From Colwellia psychrerythraea (GTDB lineage Bacteria; Pseudomonadota; Gammaproteobacteria; Enterobacterales; Alteromonadaceae), in the NCBI GenBank assembly GCA_002163005.1, contig MAAF01000016.1:1-61804 (forward strand): DNA of 61,804 bases, in the 5' to 3' direction. The notes beneath the pieces are model-generated. The model had not been told where the DNA came from. It worked only from the letters and a program-made list of their open reading frames with translations, and did no database searches. Of this stretch, positions 1-8,819 are shown piece after piece. How positions within the stretch are numbered: the stretch's first letter is position 1; every line of letters begins with the position of its first letter. Both the position numbers and the translations under genes were made by a program.

Positions 1-169
1 TAAAGGTATAATTTTTTTGATGATAAAGAATTTCTACCTGATTGTTTTTTAGTACATCTGTTATATCAAACTCATCACCAAAAGCTATTTTCACATTGTC
101 ATCACGTAAGTAGAGATTGGTCTTAGACATGTAATGACCGATCTCTACTTTATTTCGATTATATTTCAT
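1..169 (-). CDS. Partial hypothetical protein (N-terminal 56 residues)
   Basis: A reading frame enters from the left edge and starts at an ATG at 169 on the minus strand, preceded by a good ribosome binding site (AGGGG, about 5 nt upstream). All 56 visible codons are open. The protein starts MKYNRNKVEIGHYM and contains LYLRDDNVKIAFGDEFDI, a charged, beta-rich stretch with no signal peptide or membrane segment. I do not recognise the family. Only the N-terminus is in the window, so neither length nor function can be judged; the ribosome binding site and sustained open frame make it likely to be a real gene. Confidence 0.6.
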   Translation of the reverse strand, partial: MKYNRNKVEIGHYMSKTNLYLRDDNVKIAFGDEFDITDVLKNNQVEILYHQKNYTF

Positions 170-646
170 ACAGCCCCTATTTAATCATAGTAGCCAAAAT
201 GAAAAAGCCAATGGTAAGTTTGCACATTTTTAGCGAATTAAGCACAGGAAAAATTCCTTCAATTACACTAAGCTTATTTTGAGACTGATTGATCATAAGC
301 ATTGGTTATTTATTGGAAAAAATGATCAATAGTTTTCACGCAGTCTGTGCGCTATATAGTCCTTTTAGTCTGAATAAACCTATAATTAGGATGCTCAGAC
401 CATGTGGCACGTTATGTAACACAATCTACGGGAATGAAAGTGATCGAGCATACTGGTAAGTATTAAATCCATTATAAAAATGTAGTACATGAATGACATT
501 GAGATTGTCGACGGTTAAATTCGAAATGCTTGCTAAAATACTATTATCTAAGCAAGCTTACAAAACAATTTTATGCCCAACGTAATGACAAGATCTAGAC
601 TATGATTAAACTAGCGTATCCTCTAAACCAATAAGGCAGAGCAAAC
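170..646. other. Intergenic region, no gene seen
   Basis: This AT-rich gap separates the divergent partial gene and the FGE-fold gene. I see no convincing reading frame. One inverted repeat (GCTTGC at about 529 and GCAAGC at about 555) could form a weak hairpin. Promoters for both flanking genes must lie here, but none has a clear -35/-10 pair. Confidence 0.4.
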
Positions 647-1468
647 ATGCTGAATAGATCTAGTATGTTGATTTTGTTTGTTTTGTTAACAAAAATACTG
701 ATATTTAATAGTTCATCAGTGCTAGCTGAACAAAATAGGGCTGATTATGTCGATGAGATGAATATTGAGTTTATACTTATCAAGCCCGGCCAATTTGTTA
801 TGGGCCGGGATGCCAGTGTTAAAATAGGATATGATCCTGAATTACCTGCTCATGAGGTTAAAATCAAACAACCATTCTATCTCGCCAAATATGAAACAAC
901 CCAAGCTCAGTGGCAATTGGTGATGAATAACAATCCGGCTAATTTTGTCGATCCCCAGCGACCAGTGGAAAATGTCAGTTTTAAAGATATACAGAAATAC
1001 ATCAACAAACTTAATAAACTTTATCCAAACTTAACTTACCGTTTACCAACGGAAGCCCAATGGGAGTACGCTGTCAGAGCGGGTACTGATAGCGTCTATT
1101 TCTTTGGTGCTAGCGAAGGCTGGTTAAGCAACTATGGCTGGTATATCGGCAACACGCCCGGAGGTACTCAACCTGTGGGCCTACTGGCTGCTAATGCTTG
1201 GGGATTGCACGATATGTATGGCAATGTTGCTGAATGGGTAGAAGATTGCTGGCATGTAAATTACATTGATGCCCCAAAAGATGGTAGCTCCTGGCTTGAC
1301 AATACCGACTGGTTTACCAATAACTGCAAAGAACGGGTATTGCGTGGCGGCTCTTGGTTCAGCCCCGCATTTGAACTGCGTTCAGCCTACAGGTTTAAAC
1401 ACTTCAATTTTAACCGTTCACAACACAAAGGTTTTAGGCTGGCTCTGGACAAATCAACTAACCAATAA
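647..1468 (+). CDS. Exported formylglycine-generating-enzyme (SUMF1) fold protein
   Basis: 273 residues with an N-terminal signal peptide (about 1-27, ending SSSVLA), so it is probably periplasmic or outer-membrane associated. Residues 38-267 carry the FGE-sulfatase/C-type-lectin-like fold signature: FVMGRD (50-55), ETTQAQW (83-89), RLPTEAQWEYAVRAG (132-146), GNVAEWVEDCW (192-202), RVLRGGSW (230-237) and GFRLAL (262-267). Catalytic FGE needs a cysteine pair near the C-terminus; here the region after RGGSW has none, so sulfatase activation is unlikely. Members without these cysteines often act as binding or regulatory domains. It stands alone, with no sulfatase or kinase neighbour, so its role is unknown. 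The start follows a weak purine stretch (aaggcagagca). Confidence 0.8.
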   Translation: MLNRSSMLILFVLLTKILIFNSSSVLAEQNRADYVDEMNIEFILIKPGQFVMGRDASVKIGYDPELPAHEVKIKQPFYLAKYETTQAQWQLVMNNNPANFVDPQRPVENVSFKDIQKYINKLNKLYPNLTYRLPTEAQWEYAVRAGTDSVYFFGASEGWLSNYGWYIGNTPGGTQPVGLLAANAWGLHDMYGNVAEWVEDCWHVNYIDAPKDGSSWLDNTDWFTNNCKERVLRGGSWFSPAFELRSAYRFKHFNFNRSQHKGFRLALDKSTNQ

Positions 1469-1570
1469 CAAAGATCGATTAAGATTAACTCATCCTTTGG
1501 CTGCTTTAATAACGCCCCCCAAGTATACTATTTGCATGCACGTTTTACCCCTTTTGCTACAGACATTATA

Positions 1571-1733
1571 ATACCAAGTTGATTAAGTTCTTTCCCACTC
1601 AGCGAGAATTAAAAGGCTTATAGGCAAGGCATTAATTGAAGAGAATAGTTATTCTATTGTCGAAATCAATAACGCAGCATAAAGCGTTTCTAATTCCAGC
1701 TGAAACCTGCATCTTCAGGTAGTTTGGGTATAT
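1571..1733. repeat. Composite MITE-like repeat remnant
   Basis: The right part (about 1610-1733) matches the repeat at 59592-59906: it shares the block reading GTCGAAATCAATAACGCAGC (reverse complement of the 59750 region), GGCATTAATTGAAGAGAAT, GTTTCTAATTCCAGCTGAA and an end reading GGGTATATA. The left end (TACCAAGTTGATTAAGTT, then CCCACTCAG) instead resembles the terminal repeat of the element at 12278-12424. It therefore looks like a mosaic of two repeat families. It is non-coding; the short open frame just downstream (1724-1915) is not supported by a ribosome binding site. Confidence 0.6.
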
Positions 1734-2052
1734 ATTCACTGAGCCATTGCAAAGCCACTTCATATAAAAACTGCACAAGCCCACTTATGACGAAAATCAT
1801 GAATACGAAAAATTTATACACCTGCATTAACGGTTATGAGAAAAGGCTCAACAAAAGTAATTCAGAGAATATTTACGACTTTATATTTGATAAGCCAATT
1901 GCGGTTTGCCTCTAATACTGTTTGATTATCGCCTAACGGCAATTTTTTAAACTTTGCTATACTTAACTTTAAAGGAAGAAGTCATGAGGCCTACTAAAAA
2001 GTGACCTGATATCTGGAGCAATAATAGATAGATAACTTAAGTGGGGTTTATT
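1734..2052 (+). other. Intergenic leader of the small membrane protein gene
   Basis: No supported gene longer than a few codons. A plausible -10 (TATACT near 1960) is followed by a strong Shine-Dalgarno (AAAGGAAG) and a six-codon mini-frame, ATG at 1984 to TGA at 2004 (MRPTKK), before the membrane protein gene starting at 2053. The mini-frame may be chance or a leader peptide. Confidence 0.35.
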
Positions 2053-2610
2053 ATGTTAAGACATTATTTTTTTTCCGATGATCTTGATGAGTTGGAAAAA
2101 GTTGAAAATGAGTTAGAACAAGAAGGGTTCACAGAACCACAAATTCATGTATTAAGTGAAAATGATACAGGTGTTGAAAATCATCACCTGCATGAAGTTG
2201 CTGCGGTATTAAAACAAGATGTGGTGCATTCTACCGAGTTAGGTGCTGTCATTGGTTTAGTCGGTGCTTGTGCATTTCTCTTGCTCACCTACCTGTTAAA
2301 TTGGCATCAATCGGCAGCGGGTTGGGTACCGTTTATATTTCTAGCCATCATAATCTTAGGTTTTTGTACGTGGGAAGGTGGTTTTATTGGTATTCAGCAA
2401 CCTAATGTAAACTTTAAACGGTTTCAAGAGATGCTGCATAACGGTAAACATATCTTGTTTGTTGATGCTGAGCCTAATCAAGAACTCGCGTTAGCCGCCG
2501 TAATGAAAACACATCCAAATGTTGCTGCTTCAGGTTTTGGTGAATCGACACCTAATTGGGTTATTCGAGCGCAAGACAATTTTAAACGTTTTATGAAAAC
2601 CATGCCTTAG
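2053..2610 (+). CDS. Conserved hypothetical protein with two membrane segments
   Basis: 185 residues from the ATG at 2053, which has a GGGG ribosome-binding stretch about 7 nt upstream; an in-frame GTG at 2041 lacks one. The N-terminal 60 residues are acidic and soluble, with HYFFSDDLDELEKVENELEQEG resembling the alpha/beta start of proteins that sense or bind a ligand before a glycine-rich membrane hairpin. Two hydrophobic segments follow (about 62-83 and 90-116), the first glycine-rich, then a soluble C-terminal domain (120-185). I cannot name the function. It is monocistronic, with a terminator-like hairpin at 2634-2675 directly after it. Confidence 0.75.
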   Translation: MLRHYFFSDDLDELEKVENELEQEGFTEPQIHVLSENDTGVENHHLHEVAAVLKQDVVHSTELGAVIGLVGACAFLLLTYLLNWHQSAAGWVPFIFLAIIILGFCTWEGGFIGIQQPNVNFKRFQEMLHNGKHILFVDAEPNQELALAAVMKTHPNVAASGFGESTPNWVIRAQDNFKRFMKTMP

Positions 2611-2633
2611 CGCATTATTGTATCAACAGCTTC

Positions 2634-2675
2634 AGCATAAAACCTTATATTCGTATTTAAGGTTTTATGCTTGAT
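2634..2675 (+). terminator. Rho-independent-like terminator
   Basis: A 14-bp perfect inverted repeat (AGCATAAAACCTTA, 2634-2647, and its complement at 2658-2671) with a 10-nt loop, 24 bp after the stop of the small membrane protein gene. The tail is only modestly T-rich, so strength is uncertain. Confidence 0.65.
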
Positions 2676-2959
2676 TGCGTCTCGCAAAAACCAACTTCAC
2701 TTTAACACTGATGATTTGCTCATCTTTACTTATTCTACATTTCGCTACTTTATCAAAAGTAGTCTATGTTAGTAATTAGAGAGGTCAATAATTAATCATA
2801 ATTGCTGCATGAATGAGTGCAACAGTTTTTTAAAAAAAATGTCACCTTAGCCTTATTTTTACTGTTAGTGCCAAAATAAAATTAATTATTATTTAGTGTT
2901 TCTTTTCACTCATTCCATCATTTATATCGAGTACTGCAACTTATTAGAAAGGATGCGTT
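2676..2959 (+). promoter_or_regulatory. Upstream region of the oxidase operon
   Basis: About 280 bp of AT-rich non-coding DNA that must hold the oxidase operon promoter. I see no clear FNR, CRP or Fur box. The gene start is well marked by AAAGGA about 9 nt before the ATG at 2960. Confidence 0.35.
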
Positions 2960-4324
2960 ATGACGATAGCCATTGTTATTATTTTATTAGTTATTGCAAC
3001 GCTAATTTTTCATTTTATCAGCCCTTGGTGGTTCACCCCATTAGCCTCTAATTGGCAGGCGATTGATGATACCATTAATATTTCTCTTTGGGTTGTCGGG
3101 ACAGTGTTTGTCGCGGTAAGCCTATTTCTTGCCTTCGTTATTTATAAATTTCGTTATAATAAAAATAGACGCGCTGACTATGAACCCGAAAATGGCAAAC
3201 TAGAAGGTTGGCTCACCATAGTTACTACCCTTGGTGTTGCGGCAATGCTAGCTCCAGGTCTTGTTGTCTGGGGCCAGTTTATTTCAGTGCCTGAAAATAG
3301 TGAAATCGTTGAAGTTGTTGGTCAGCAATGGCATTGGAGTTATCGACTGCCAGGTAAGGATGGCAAGTTAGGAAAAACAGCAATCAAATTAGTTAGCGAA
3401 GATAACCCGTTTGGTATTGATGTGAATGATATTAACGGTGCTGATGATTTACTAGTAAAAAGCAATGAATTACACCTACTTATTGATCAACCCGTCAAGG
3501 TGCTATTACGCTCAAAAGATGTTTTGCATAATTTTGCGGTTCCTCAATTTCGAGTGAAAATGGATTTAGTGCCCGGCGCCGTTACCTTTGTTTGGTTTAC
3601 CCCTACGAAACTAGGGCGCTACGAAATGCTATGTGAAGAGCTCTGTGGTATTGCTCACTTTACCATGCGTGGTTATATCAAAGTTGATTCTGACCGTGAT
3701 TATCAAACTTGGCTAGCCAGTTTACCTACCTTTACTCATACCTTAACTCGTGACAGCGCAAATATAGCGCAAGGAAAGCAACATTATGCTGGCTGTATTT
3801 CGTGTCACGGCATTGATGGCCAAGGCAATGAAGCGATGAATGCGCCTAAATTAGCGGGCTTAAGTCGTTGGTATCTGCATCGGCAATTAAGCTATTTCAA
3901 ACAAAAGATCAGAGGCCAAAATAGTGATGACTTATATGGTCAGCAAATGGCTGTCATGTCAGGTTTATTACCGGATAATAAAGCGATTGAAGACGTTAGC
4001 GCCTACCTCAGCTCCTTAAGCCCTACTGATAACATCTCTGTGAGCACTGGCGATGCTATTAAAGGCAAGTCGTTTTATAAAAATTGTGCCTATTGCCATG
4101 GTGAGCATGCGCAAGGAAATTTTGCCATGAACGCACCAAAATTAGCCGAGCAACATGCTTGGTATTTGAAGCGACAAATTAGCTCTTACCAACGAGGCAT
4201 TAGGGGCACACACCCAGCCGATCTCTATGGTAAACAAATGATATTAATGTCAAAAATTTTACATGATGAACAGGCTGTTAATGATGTAGTGAGTTATATC
4301 AGTTCACTCACTAATGTCAGGTGA
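2960..4324 (+). CDS. coxB: Cytochrome c oxidase subunit II with two fused cytochrome c domains
   Basis: Receives electrons and passes them through CuA to subunit I. 454 residues: hydrophobic segments at about 1-21, 39-64 and 84-106, then the periplasmic cupredoxin domain with a complete CuA set (H190, C225, E227, C229, H233, M236). It is followed by two class I cytochrome c domains with heme motifs CISCH (279-283) and CAYCH (376-380), each with the NAPKLA and YGxQM elements expected around the Met ligand. The two cytochrome domains are alike and probably arose by duplication. Usual subunit II has none or one, so this is a caa3-like form with two hemes c. First gene of the oxidase operon, 31 bp before subunit I. 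Whether the N-terminal segment is cleaved is unclear. Confidence 0.93.
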   Translation: MTIAIVIILLVIATLIFHFISPWWFTPLASNWQAIDDTINISLWVVGTVFVAVSLFLAFVIYKFRYNKNRRADYEPENGKLEGWLTIVTTLGVAAMLAPGLVVWGQFISVPENSEIVEVVGQQWHWSYRLPGKDGKLGKTAIKLVSEDNPFGIDVNDINGADDLLVKSNELHLLIDQPVKVLLRSKDVLHNFAVPQFRVKMDLVPGAVTFVWFTPTKLGRYEMLCEELCGIAHFTMRGYIKVDSDRDYQTWLASLPTFTHTLTRDSANIAQGKQHYAGCISCHGIDGQGNEAMNAPKLAGLSRWYLHRQLSYFKQKIRGQNSDDLYGQQMAVMSGLLPDNKAIEDVSAYLSSLSPTDNISVSTGDAIKGKSFYKNCAYCHGEHAQGNFAMNAPKLAEQHAWYLKRQISSYQRGIRGTHPADLYGKQMILMSKILHDEQAVNDVVSYISSLTNVR

Positions 4325-4355
4325 ATATATCTCTGAAATACTTTAGGAGCATGAT

Positions 4356-6134
4356 GTGACAAAAATGGAAAATATAGCGATTGCTGATCAAGTAGATCAA
4401 TCAAGTCATCCTAGCAGTTTCTTGTCCAAATATATTTGGAGCCAAGACCATAAAGTTATCGCTATTCAATATTCAATCACAGCAATAGCGGTAGGTTTGG
4501 TTGCCTTGGTCTTGTCAGGCATGATGCGTTTGCAACTTGGTTTTCCTAATGAATTTTCATTTATTGATCCATCTTCTTATCTGCAATTTGTCACGATGCA
4601 CGGTATGATCATGGTGATTTATTTATTAACTGCGTTATTGTTAGGAGGTTTTGGTAACTATTTGATCCCTCTTATGATCGGGGCAAGGGATATGGTGTTT
4701 CCCTACTTGAATATGTTGAGTTATTGGACCTATTTACTTTCCGTTATGGTCTTACTTAGCAGCTTTTTTGTCAGTGGCGGCCCCACTGGCGCTGGCTGGA
4801 CCTTGTATCCGCCGCAAGCAATTTTAAGTGGTACTCCGGGTGCACATGCGGGTATTTTGTTGATGCTGATCTCTTTGGCCATTTTTATTGTCGCTTTTAC
4901 CATGGGGGGATTAAATTATGTCTCCACCATTTTACAAGCTAGAGCTAAGGGCATGACATTAATGCGCATGCCTTTAACTATTTGGGGAATTTTTGTCGCG
5001 ACAATTTTGGGGCTTTTAGCTTTTCCGGCATTACTCGTTAGTGCCATTATGATGATCTTCGATAAAGTAGTCGGCACCAGCTTTTTTATGCCTGCTATTT
5101 TATCATTAGGTGAAACACTTGATCATAGTGGTGGTAGCCCAATATTATTTCAACATTTATTTTGGTTTTTTGGCCACCCTGAAGTATACATAGTTGCCTT
5201 ACCTGCTTTTGGCATGGTTTCTGATGTTATAGCTGTACATGCACGAAAAAATATTTTTGGTTATCGCATGATGGTATGGGCCATTGTTGCCATTGGTGGT
5301 TTGAGCTTTGTGGTTTGGGCACACCATATGTATGTCAGTGGTATGAATCCATATTTTGGTTTTTTCTTTGCCACCACCACATTGATTATTGCGATTCCTA
5401 CGGCATTAAAAGTTTATAACTGGCTACTAACATTATGGCGCGGAAATATTCACCTTACCTTGCCAATGTTATTTGCTATTGGTTTTATTTTTACCTTTAC
5501 TCATGGTGGATTAACTGGGCTGATGTTGGGTAATGTCGTTATAGACTTACCCTTATCTGACACGTTTTTTGTTGTTGCTCATTTTCATATGGTAATGGGA
5601 GTTTCACCAATAATGGTATTGTTTGCTGCCATTTATCATTGGTTTCCGTTATTAACCGGACGACTTTTAAATACTAAATTGGGAAAATTTCACTTCTGGG
5701 GTACATTTTTAGGCACTTATGCTATCTATCTACCCATGCATTATTTAGGGTTTTTAGGTGTGCCTCGTCGTTATTTTGCAATGGGAACAACAGACTTTAT
5801 TCCTGAGTCCGCCCAGACGCTTAATGCCGGCATTACTGTTTCAGCCATTATTGTTGGTTTAGTGCAATTGGTTTTTATTGTTAATGTTATTTGGAGCACC
5901 TTTAAAGGCAAAAAATCAGGGAGAAATCCTTGGCAAGCAACATCATTAGAGTGGCAAACAGTACAGTTTCCTCCTGGTCATGGTAATTGGGGCAAGCAAT
6001 TGCCTCAAGTTTATCGCTGGGCATACGACTATAGTGTTCCTAAAGTTAAAGATGATTTTATTCCACAAAACTTATCCCCTGAAGAAGTGCAATACCTAAC
6101 CAGTGATAAAAATAATAATCAGGGAGTAAAGTAA
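4356..6134 (+). CDS. coxA: Cytochrome c oxidase subunit I
   Basis: Catalytic heme-copper oxidase subunit, 592 residues with about 12 membrane helices. Visible ligands: H82 (low-spin heme), H274, H323 and H324 (CuB), H409 (high-spin heme) and H411 (low-spin heme). GHPEVY (273-278) has the Glu and cross-linked Tyr of A1-type oxidases, and D112 in GARDMVFP matches the D-channel entrance, so it should pump protons. Whether the hemes are a or o cannot be read here; no heme A synthase gene is nearby. The GTG at 4356 is chosen because TAGGAGC lies 6 nt upstream; an ATG at 4365 is the alternative. Its stop overlaps the next start by one base (TAATG). Confidence 0.95.
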   Translation: MTKMENIAIADQVDQSSHPSSFLSKYIWSQDHKVIAIQYSITAIAVGLVALVLSGMMRLQLGFPNEFSFIDPSSYLQFVTMHGMIMVIYLLTALLLGGFGNYLIPLMIGARDMVFPYLNMLSYWTYLLSVMVLLSSFFVSGGPTGAGWTLYPPQAILSGTPGAHAGILLMLISLAIFIVAFTMGGLNYVSTILQARAKGMTLMRMPLTIWGIFVATILGLLAFPALLVSAIMMIFDKVVGTSFFMPAILSLGETLDHSGGSPILFQHLFWFFGHPEVYIVALPAFGMVSDVIAVHARKNIFGYRMMVWAIVAIGGLSFVVWAHHMYVSGMNPYFGFFFATTTLIIAIPTALKVYNWLLTLWRGNIHLTLPMLFAIGFIFTFTHGGLTGLMLGNVVIDLPLSDTFFVVAHFHMVMGVSPIMVLFAAIYHWFPLLTGRLLNTKLGKFHFWGTFLGTYAIYLPMHYLGFLGVPRRYFAMGTTDFIPESAQTLNAGITVSAIIVGLVQLVFIVNVIWSTFKGKKSGRNPWQATSLEWQTVQFPPGHGNWGKQLPQVYRWAYDYSVPKVKDDFIPQNLSPEEVQYLTSDKNNNQGVK

Positions 6135-6817
6135 TGCAACTCTTCAAAACCTTACAAGAAAAACCTTGGTTACCACAAGAGTTAGAGCAACAAACTAACC
6201 TATTCCCTTCGGTGCGACATAAAGAAAAAGCTGCGAGTACCGCGTTAAAATTTTTCTTAGCAATGATCACAGTGATCTTTTTCTTATTTACCGTCACGTT
6301 TTTACAACGCACCCAATCTTTTGATTTCCAAGCACTATCAGGTGAGCCATGGTTACCGTTTACCAATAGCCGTATGTTATGGCAAAACAGTGCTTACTTA
6401 TTAATAGCAAGTATTAGTATTATTTTAGCAAAAAAACTTGCTGAATTGCAGAGCTTCAAAGGCGTTATTATTTCGTTAACAGCAACCGCATTATTTACTT
6501 TACTGTTTATTGGCGGGCAAGTTCAGGTTTGGCAGCAACTCAATCAGTCAGGTTTTTATATCTACGCTAATCCAGCTAATAGCTATTATTTTCTCCTTAC
6601 TGGTGTGCATGCCTTACATATTGTTGCAGGTGTGTTGGTATTCATGCGTTGTATTTGGCATTTTTCATTAGATTTATCATACCAACGATTAGCTTCCAGT
6701 CTCAAGTTGTGCGCGCTGTATTGGCACTTTTTACTTTTTATTTGGTTATTTTTATTTTTTCTGTTAACCAGTGATGCCGAAACCTTTAAAACGATTGCTT
6801 TATTTTGCGGTTTCTAA
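6134..6817 (+). CDS. Cytochrome c oxidase subunit III, first copy (CoxO-like)
   Basis: 227-residue membrane protein of the oxidase subunit III superfamily, with about five helices. Family features are in the C-terminal half: NSYYFLLTGVHALHIVAGV (about 156-174), a helix typical of subunit III, and ALYWHFLLFIWLFLF near 193-207, which matches the GLYWHFVDLVWVFIF of the next gene. The N-terminal region is divergent and has an unusual soluble leader. Bradyrhizobium coxMNOP likewise has two subunit III genes (coxO, coxP), so this is probably a paired subunit and not a spare. Start overlaps the coxA stop by one base and has GGGAG upstream. Confidence 0.85.
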   Translation: MQLFKTLQEKPWLPQELEQQTNLFPSVRHKEKAASTALKFFLAMITVIFFLFTVTFLQRTQSFDFQALSGEPWLPFTNSRMLWQNSAYLLIASISIILAKKLAELQSFKGVIISLTATALFTLLFIGGQVQVWQQLNQSGFYIYANPANSYYFLLTGVHALHIVAGVLVFMRCIWHFSLDLSYQRLASSLKLCALYWHFLLFIWLFLFFLLTSDAETFKTIALFCGF

Positions 6818-6826
6818 GGAAGACAT

Positions 6827-7516
6827 ATGCCTAATAATCAACATCAAGAACATACTGAAGCTGATAAGTCCTCGTCTTGGCAAAGTGTGAAAAACGACTG
6901 GGGTGCAGATAAACAAGCTTTCGATATGCCTTGGGGCAAATTGATGATGTGGATATTTTTATTAAGCGATACTTTTATCTTTAGTATTTTTCTTATCAGT
7001 TATATGAATGTGCGTATGTCTGTGACCGTTCCTTGGCCAAACCCAAGTGAAGTCTTTGCTTTGACTATTGCAGGTCATCACATTCCCTTGGTATTAATTG
7101 CCATTATGACTTTTATATTAATCACTAGCAGTGGCACTATGGCAATGGCAGTGAATTATGCTTATCAAGGAAATAAGAAAAAAACAGTTTATTTAATGGT
7201 AACGACAGCATTATTAGGTGCTAGTTTTATTGGTATGCAAGCTTTTGAATGGACTAAATTGATTGTAGAAGAAGGCATAAGGCCTTGGGATAATCCGATG
7301 GGGGCTAATCAATTTGGCGCGGCCTTTTTTATGATCACGGGCTTCCACGGGTTACATGTTAGTGCTGGTGTTATTTACCTTGCCTTGATTGCCAAGCGAG
7401 TAAATCAAGGCAAGTACGATAATAAAGGATATCAAATCGTTGAAATCACTGGACTATATTGGCATTTTGTTGATTTAGTTTGGGTATTCATTTTTGCATT
7501 TTTCTATTTATGGTGA
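6827..7516 (+). CDS. coxC: Cytochrome c oxidase subunit III, second copy (CoxP-like)
   Basis: 229 residues, closer to canonical subunit III than the gene before it. A hydrophilic N-terminus (about 1-40) precedes five helices, with KLMMWIFLLSDTFIFS (about 43-58), GAAFFMITGFHGLHVSAGV (165-183) and GLYWHFVDLVWVFIFAFFYLW at the end. The Glu in AFEWTKL (about 144) sits where subunit III carries conserved acidic residues. It lies 9 bp after the first subunit III and 7 bp before subunit IV, clearly in one operon. Likely role: stabilising subunit I and feeding protons to the D channel, as known for the family. Confidence 0.9.
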   Translation: MPNNQHQEHTEADKSSSWQSVKNDWGADKQAFDMPWGKLMMWIFLLSDTFIFSIFLISYMNVRMSVTVPWPNPSEVFALTIAGHHIPLVLIAIMTFILITSSGTMAMAVNYAYQGNKKKTVYLMVTTALLGASFIGMQAFEWTKLIVEEGIRPWDNPMGANQFGAAFFMITGFHGLHVSAGVIYLALIAKRVNQGKYDNKGYQIVEITGLYWHFVDLVWVFIFAFFYLW

Positions 7517-7523
7517 GGCGAAT

Positions 7524-7874
7524 ATGATGAAACAACACATAGCAACACCGAGTGCTACATCGCATGTTCAACAGCAACATCCGATCTCTATGTACCTAAA
7601 AGTATGGTTATTACTTTTTGTCTTAAGTGCCTGTTCTTACATGGTTGATTACTTTGAATTTCAAGGCATGCTTAGATGGACACTTATTTTAGCTTTTATG
7701 TTTTTAAAGGCTGGGTTAATTATCATGTTTTTTATGCACTTAGCATGGGAACGCATGGCAGTTAAGCTATTATTATTTTTACCCCCTATTGCGATTTTAA
7801 TTTTTATTGTTTTGATGTCAAGTGAGGCTGATTATGTTTTTATCAGCCGAATGCTTTCATTTTTTAATCCTTGA
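7524..7874 (+). CDS. Cytochrome c oxidase subunit IV family protein
   Basis: 116 residues from the ATG at 7524, preceded by GAGGCG; an upstream in-frame ATG at 7494 lies inside the subunit III gene and lacks a ribosome binding site. Three predicted helices: VWLLLFVLSACSYMVDYF, MLRWTLILAFMFLKAGLIIMFFMHLAWE and the segment ending AILIFIVLMS. The middle one, with MFFMHLAWE, is the hallmark of the CyoD/CtaF-like small prokaryotic subunit IV family. Probably an assembly or stability subunit of the oxidase. Located between subunit III and heme O synthase. Confidence 0.82.
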   Translation: MMKQHIATPSATSHVQQQHPISMYLKVWLLLFVLSACSYMVDYFEFQGMLRWTLILAFMFLKAGLIIMFFMHLAWERMAVKLLLFLPPIAILIFIVLMSSEADYVFISRMLSFFNP

Positions 7875-7903
7875 TATTGCCATATTGTATTTAAGGAAAG
7901 CCA

Positions 7904-8809
7904 ATGGAAAATAATGCTAACACTTTAGTGATATCGCCTAAACTGGCGACTTGGCAAGATTATCTCGCCTTATGTAAGCCGAAGGTGGTGTTGATGATAT
8001 TGATCACCGCGATGGTTGGCATGTATCTAGCCAGTGTTCAAAGCTTTGATATCAAGTTGATGTTTATTGCTAATATCGCCATTGGCTTTGCTGCTAGTGC
8101 TGCTGCGGTTATTAATCATGTTGTGGATGTTAACATTGATGCAAAAATGCAAAGAACACAATGGCGGCCTCTCGTTAAGCAACGTATTAGCAGCAAACAG
8201 GCGCTGATTTTTGCCACTGCTTTGGCCTTTAGTTCGATGTTTTTACTATTGAAATATGTCAATGTGTTAACTGCATTACTGACTTTAGTGGGCTTTATTG
8301 GTTACGCCGTGATCTATACTTGTTTTTTAAAGCATAAAACACCACAAAATATTGTTTACGGAGGTTTTGCTGGCGCTATACCTCCTTTACTCGGTTGGAC
8401 AAGTATCACCAATAGCATTGACCTAGAACCTTTATTACTGACTTTGATTATTTTTTTGTGGACACCCGCTCATTTTTGGCCGTTAGCCATAGACAGAATT
8501 GAAGATTATCGACAAGCTAATGTACCTATGTTGCCAGTAGTTAAAGGGGTTGACTACACCAAAACTTGCGTTTTGATTTATACTATAGCAACAATTATTG
8601 CTAGTTTATTACCGTATTTTTTCCATTATTCTGGTGAGGTTTATTTATGCTTGGTTTTAGTGCTGGGACTGTGGTTTGGTTATTTTGCTATACAACTTAA
8701 AATCACCGTAAAGAATCAATTGGCATTAAAAACCTTCCGCATTTCAATTTATTATTTGATTGCACTTTTTCTTGCTTTATTACTTGATCGCTTAATAGTG
8801 CACTGGTAA
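7904..8809 (+). CDS. cyoE: Protoheme IX farnesyltransferase (heme O synthase)
   Basis: Integral membrane UbiA-family prenyltransferase that farnesylates heme b to heme o, needed for the oxidase encoded just upstream. 301 residues with eight to nine helices. Diagnostic pieces: LCKPKVVLMILITAMVG (23-39), the first Asp-rich motif NHVVDVNIDAKMQRT (71-85, D75 and D79), RPL (88-90) and the second loop DRIEDYRQANVPMLP (about 197-211). Start has AAGGAA about 8 nt upstream. No ctaA (heme A synthase), cox11 or surf1 follows, so either these are elsewhere or the enzyme works with heme o. Confidence 0.93.
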   Translation: MENNANTLVISPKLATWQDYLALCKPKVVLMILITAMVGMYLASVQSFDIKLMFIANIAIGFAASAAAVINHVVDVNIDAKMQRTQWRPLVKQRISSKQALIFATALAFSSMFLLLKYVNVLTALLTLVGFIGYAVIYTCFLKHKTPQNIVYGGFAGAIPPLLGWTSITNSIDLEPLLLTLIIFLWTPAHFWPLAIDRIEDYRQANVPMLPVVKGVDYTKTCVLIYTIATIIASLLPYFFHYSGEVYLCLVLVLGLWFGYFAIQLKITVKNQLALKTFRISIYYLIALFLALLLDRLIVHW

Positions 8810-8819
8810 TAAAACAAAG

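Noticed and set aside
647..1468. Calling the FGE-fold protein a sulfatase-activating enzyme
   Set aside because: The two catalytic cysteines are missing and no sulfatase gene is near.
1724..1915. 63-residue open frame after the composite repeat
   Set aside because: No ribosome binding site, starts inside the repeat end, and composition is not protein-like.
1984..2004. Six-codon mini-frame MRPTKK with a strong Shine-Dalgarno
   Set aside because: Could be a leader peptide, but six codons without any regulatory hairpin pattern is too little to call a gene.
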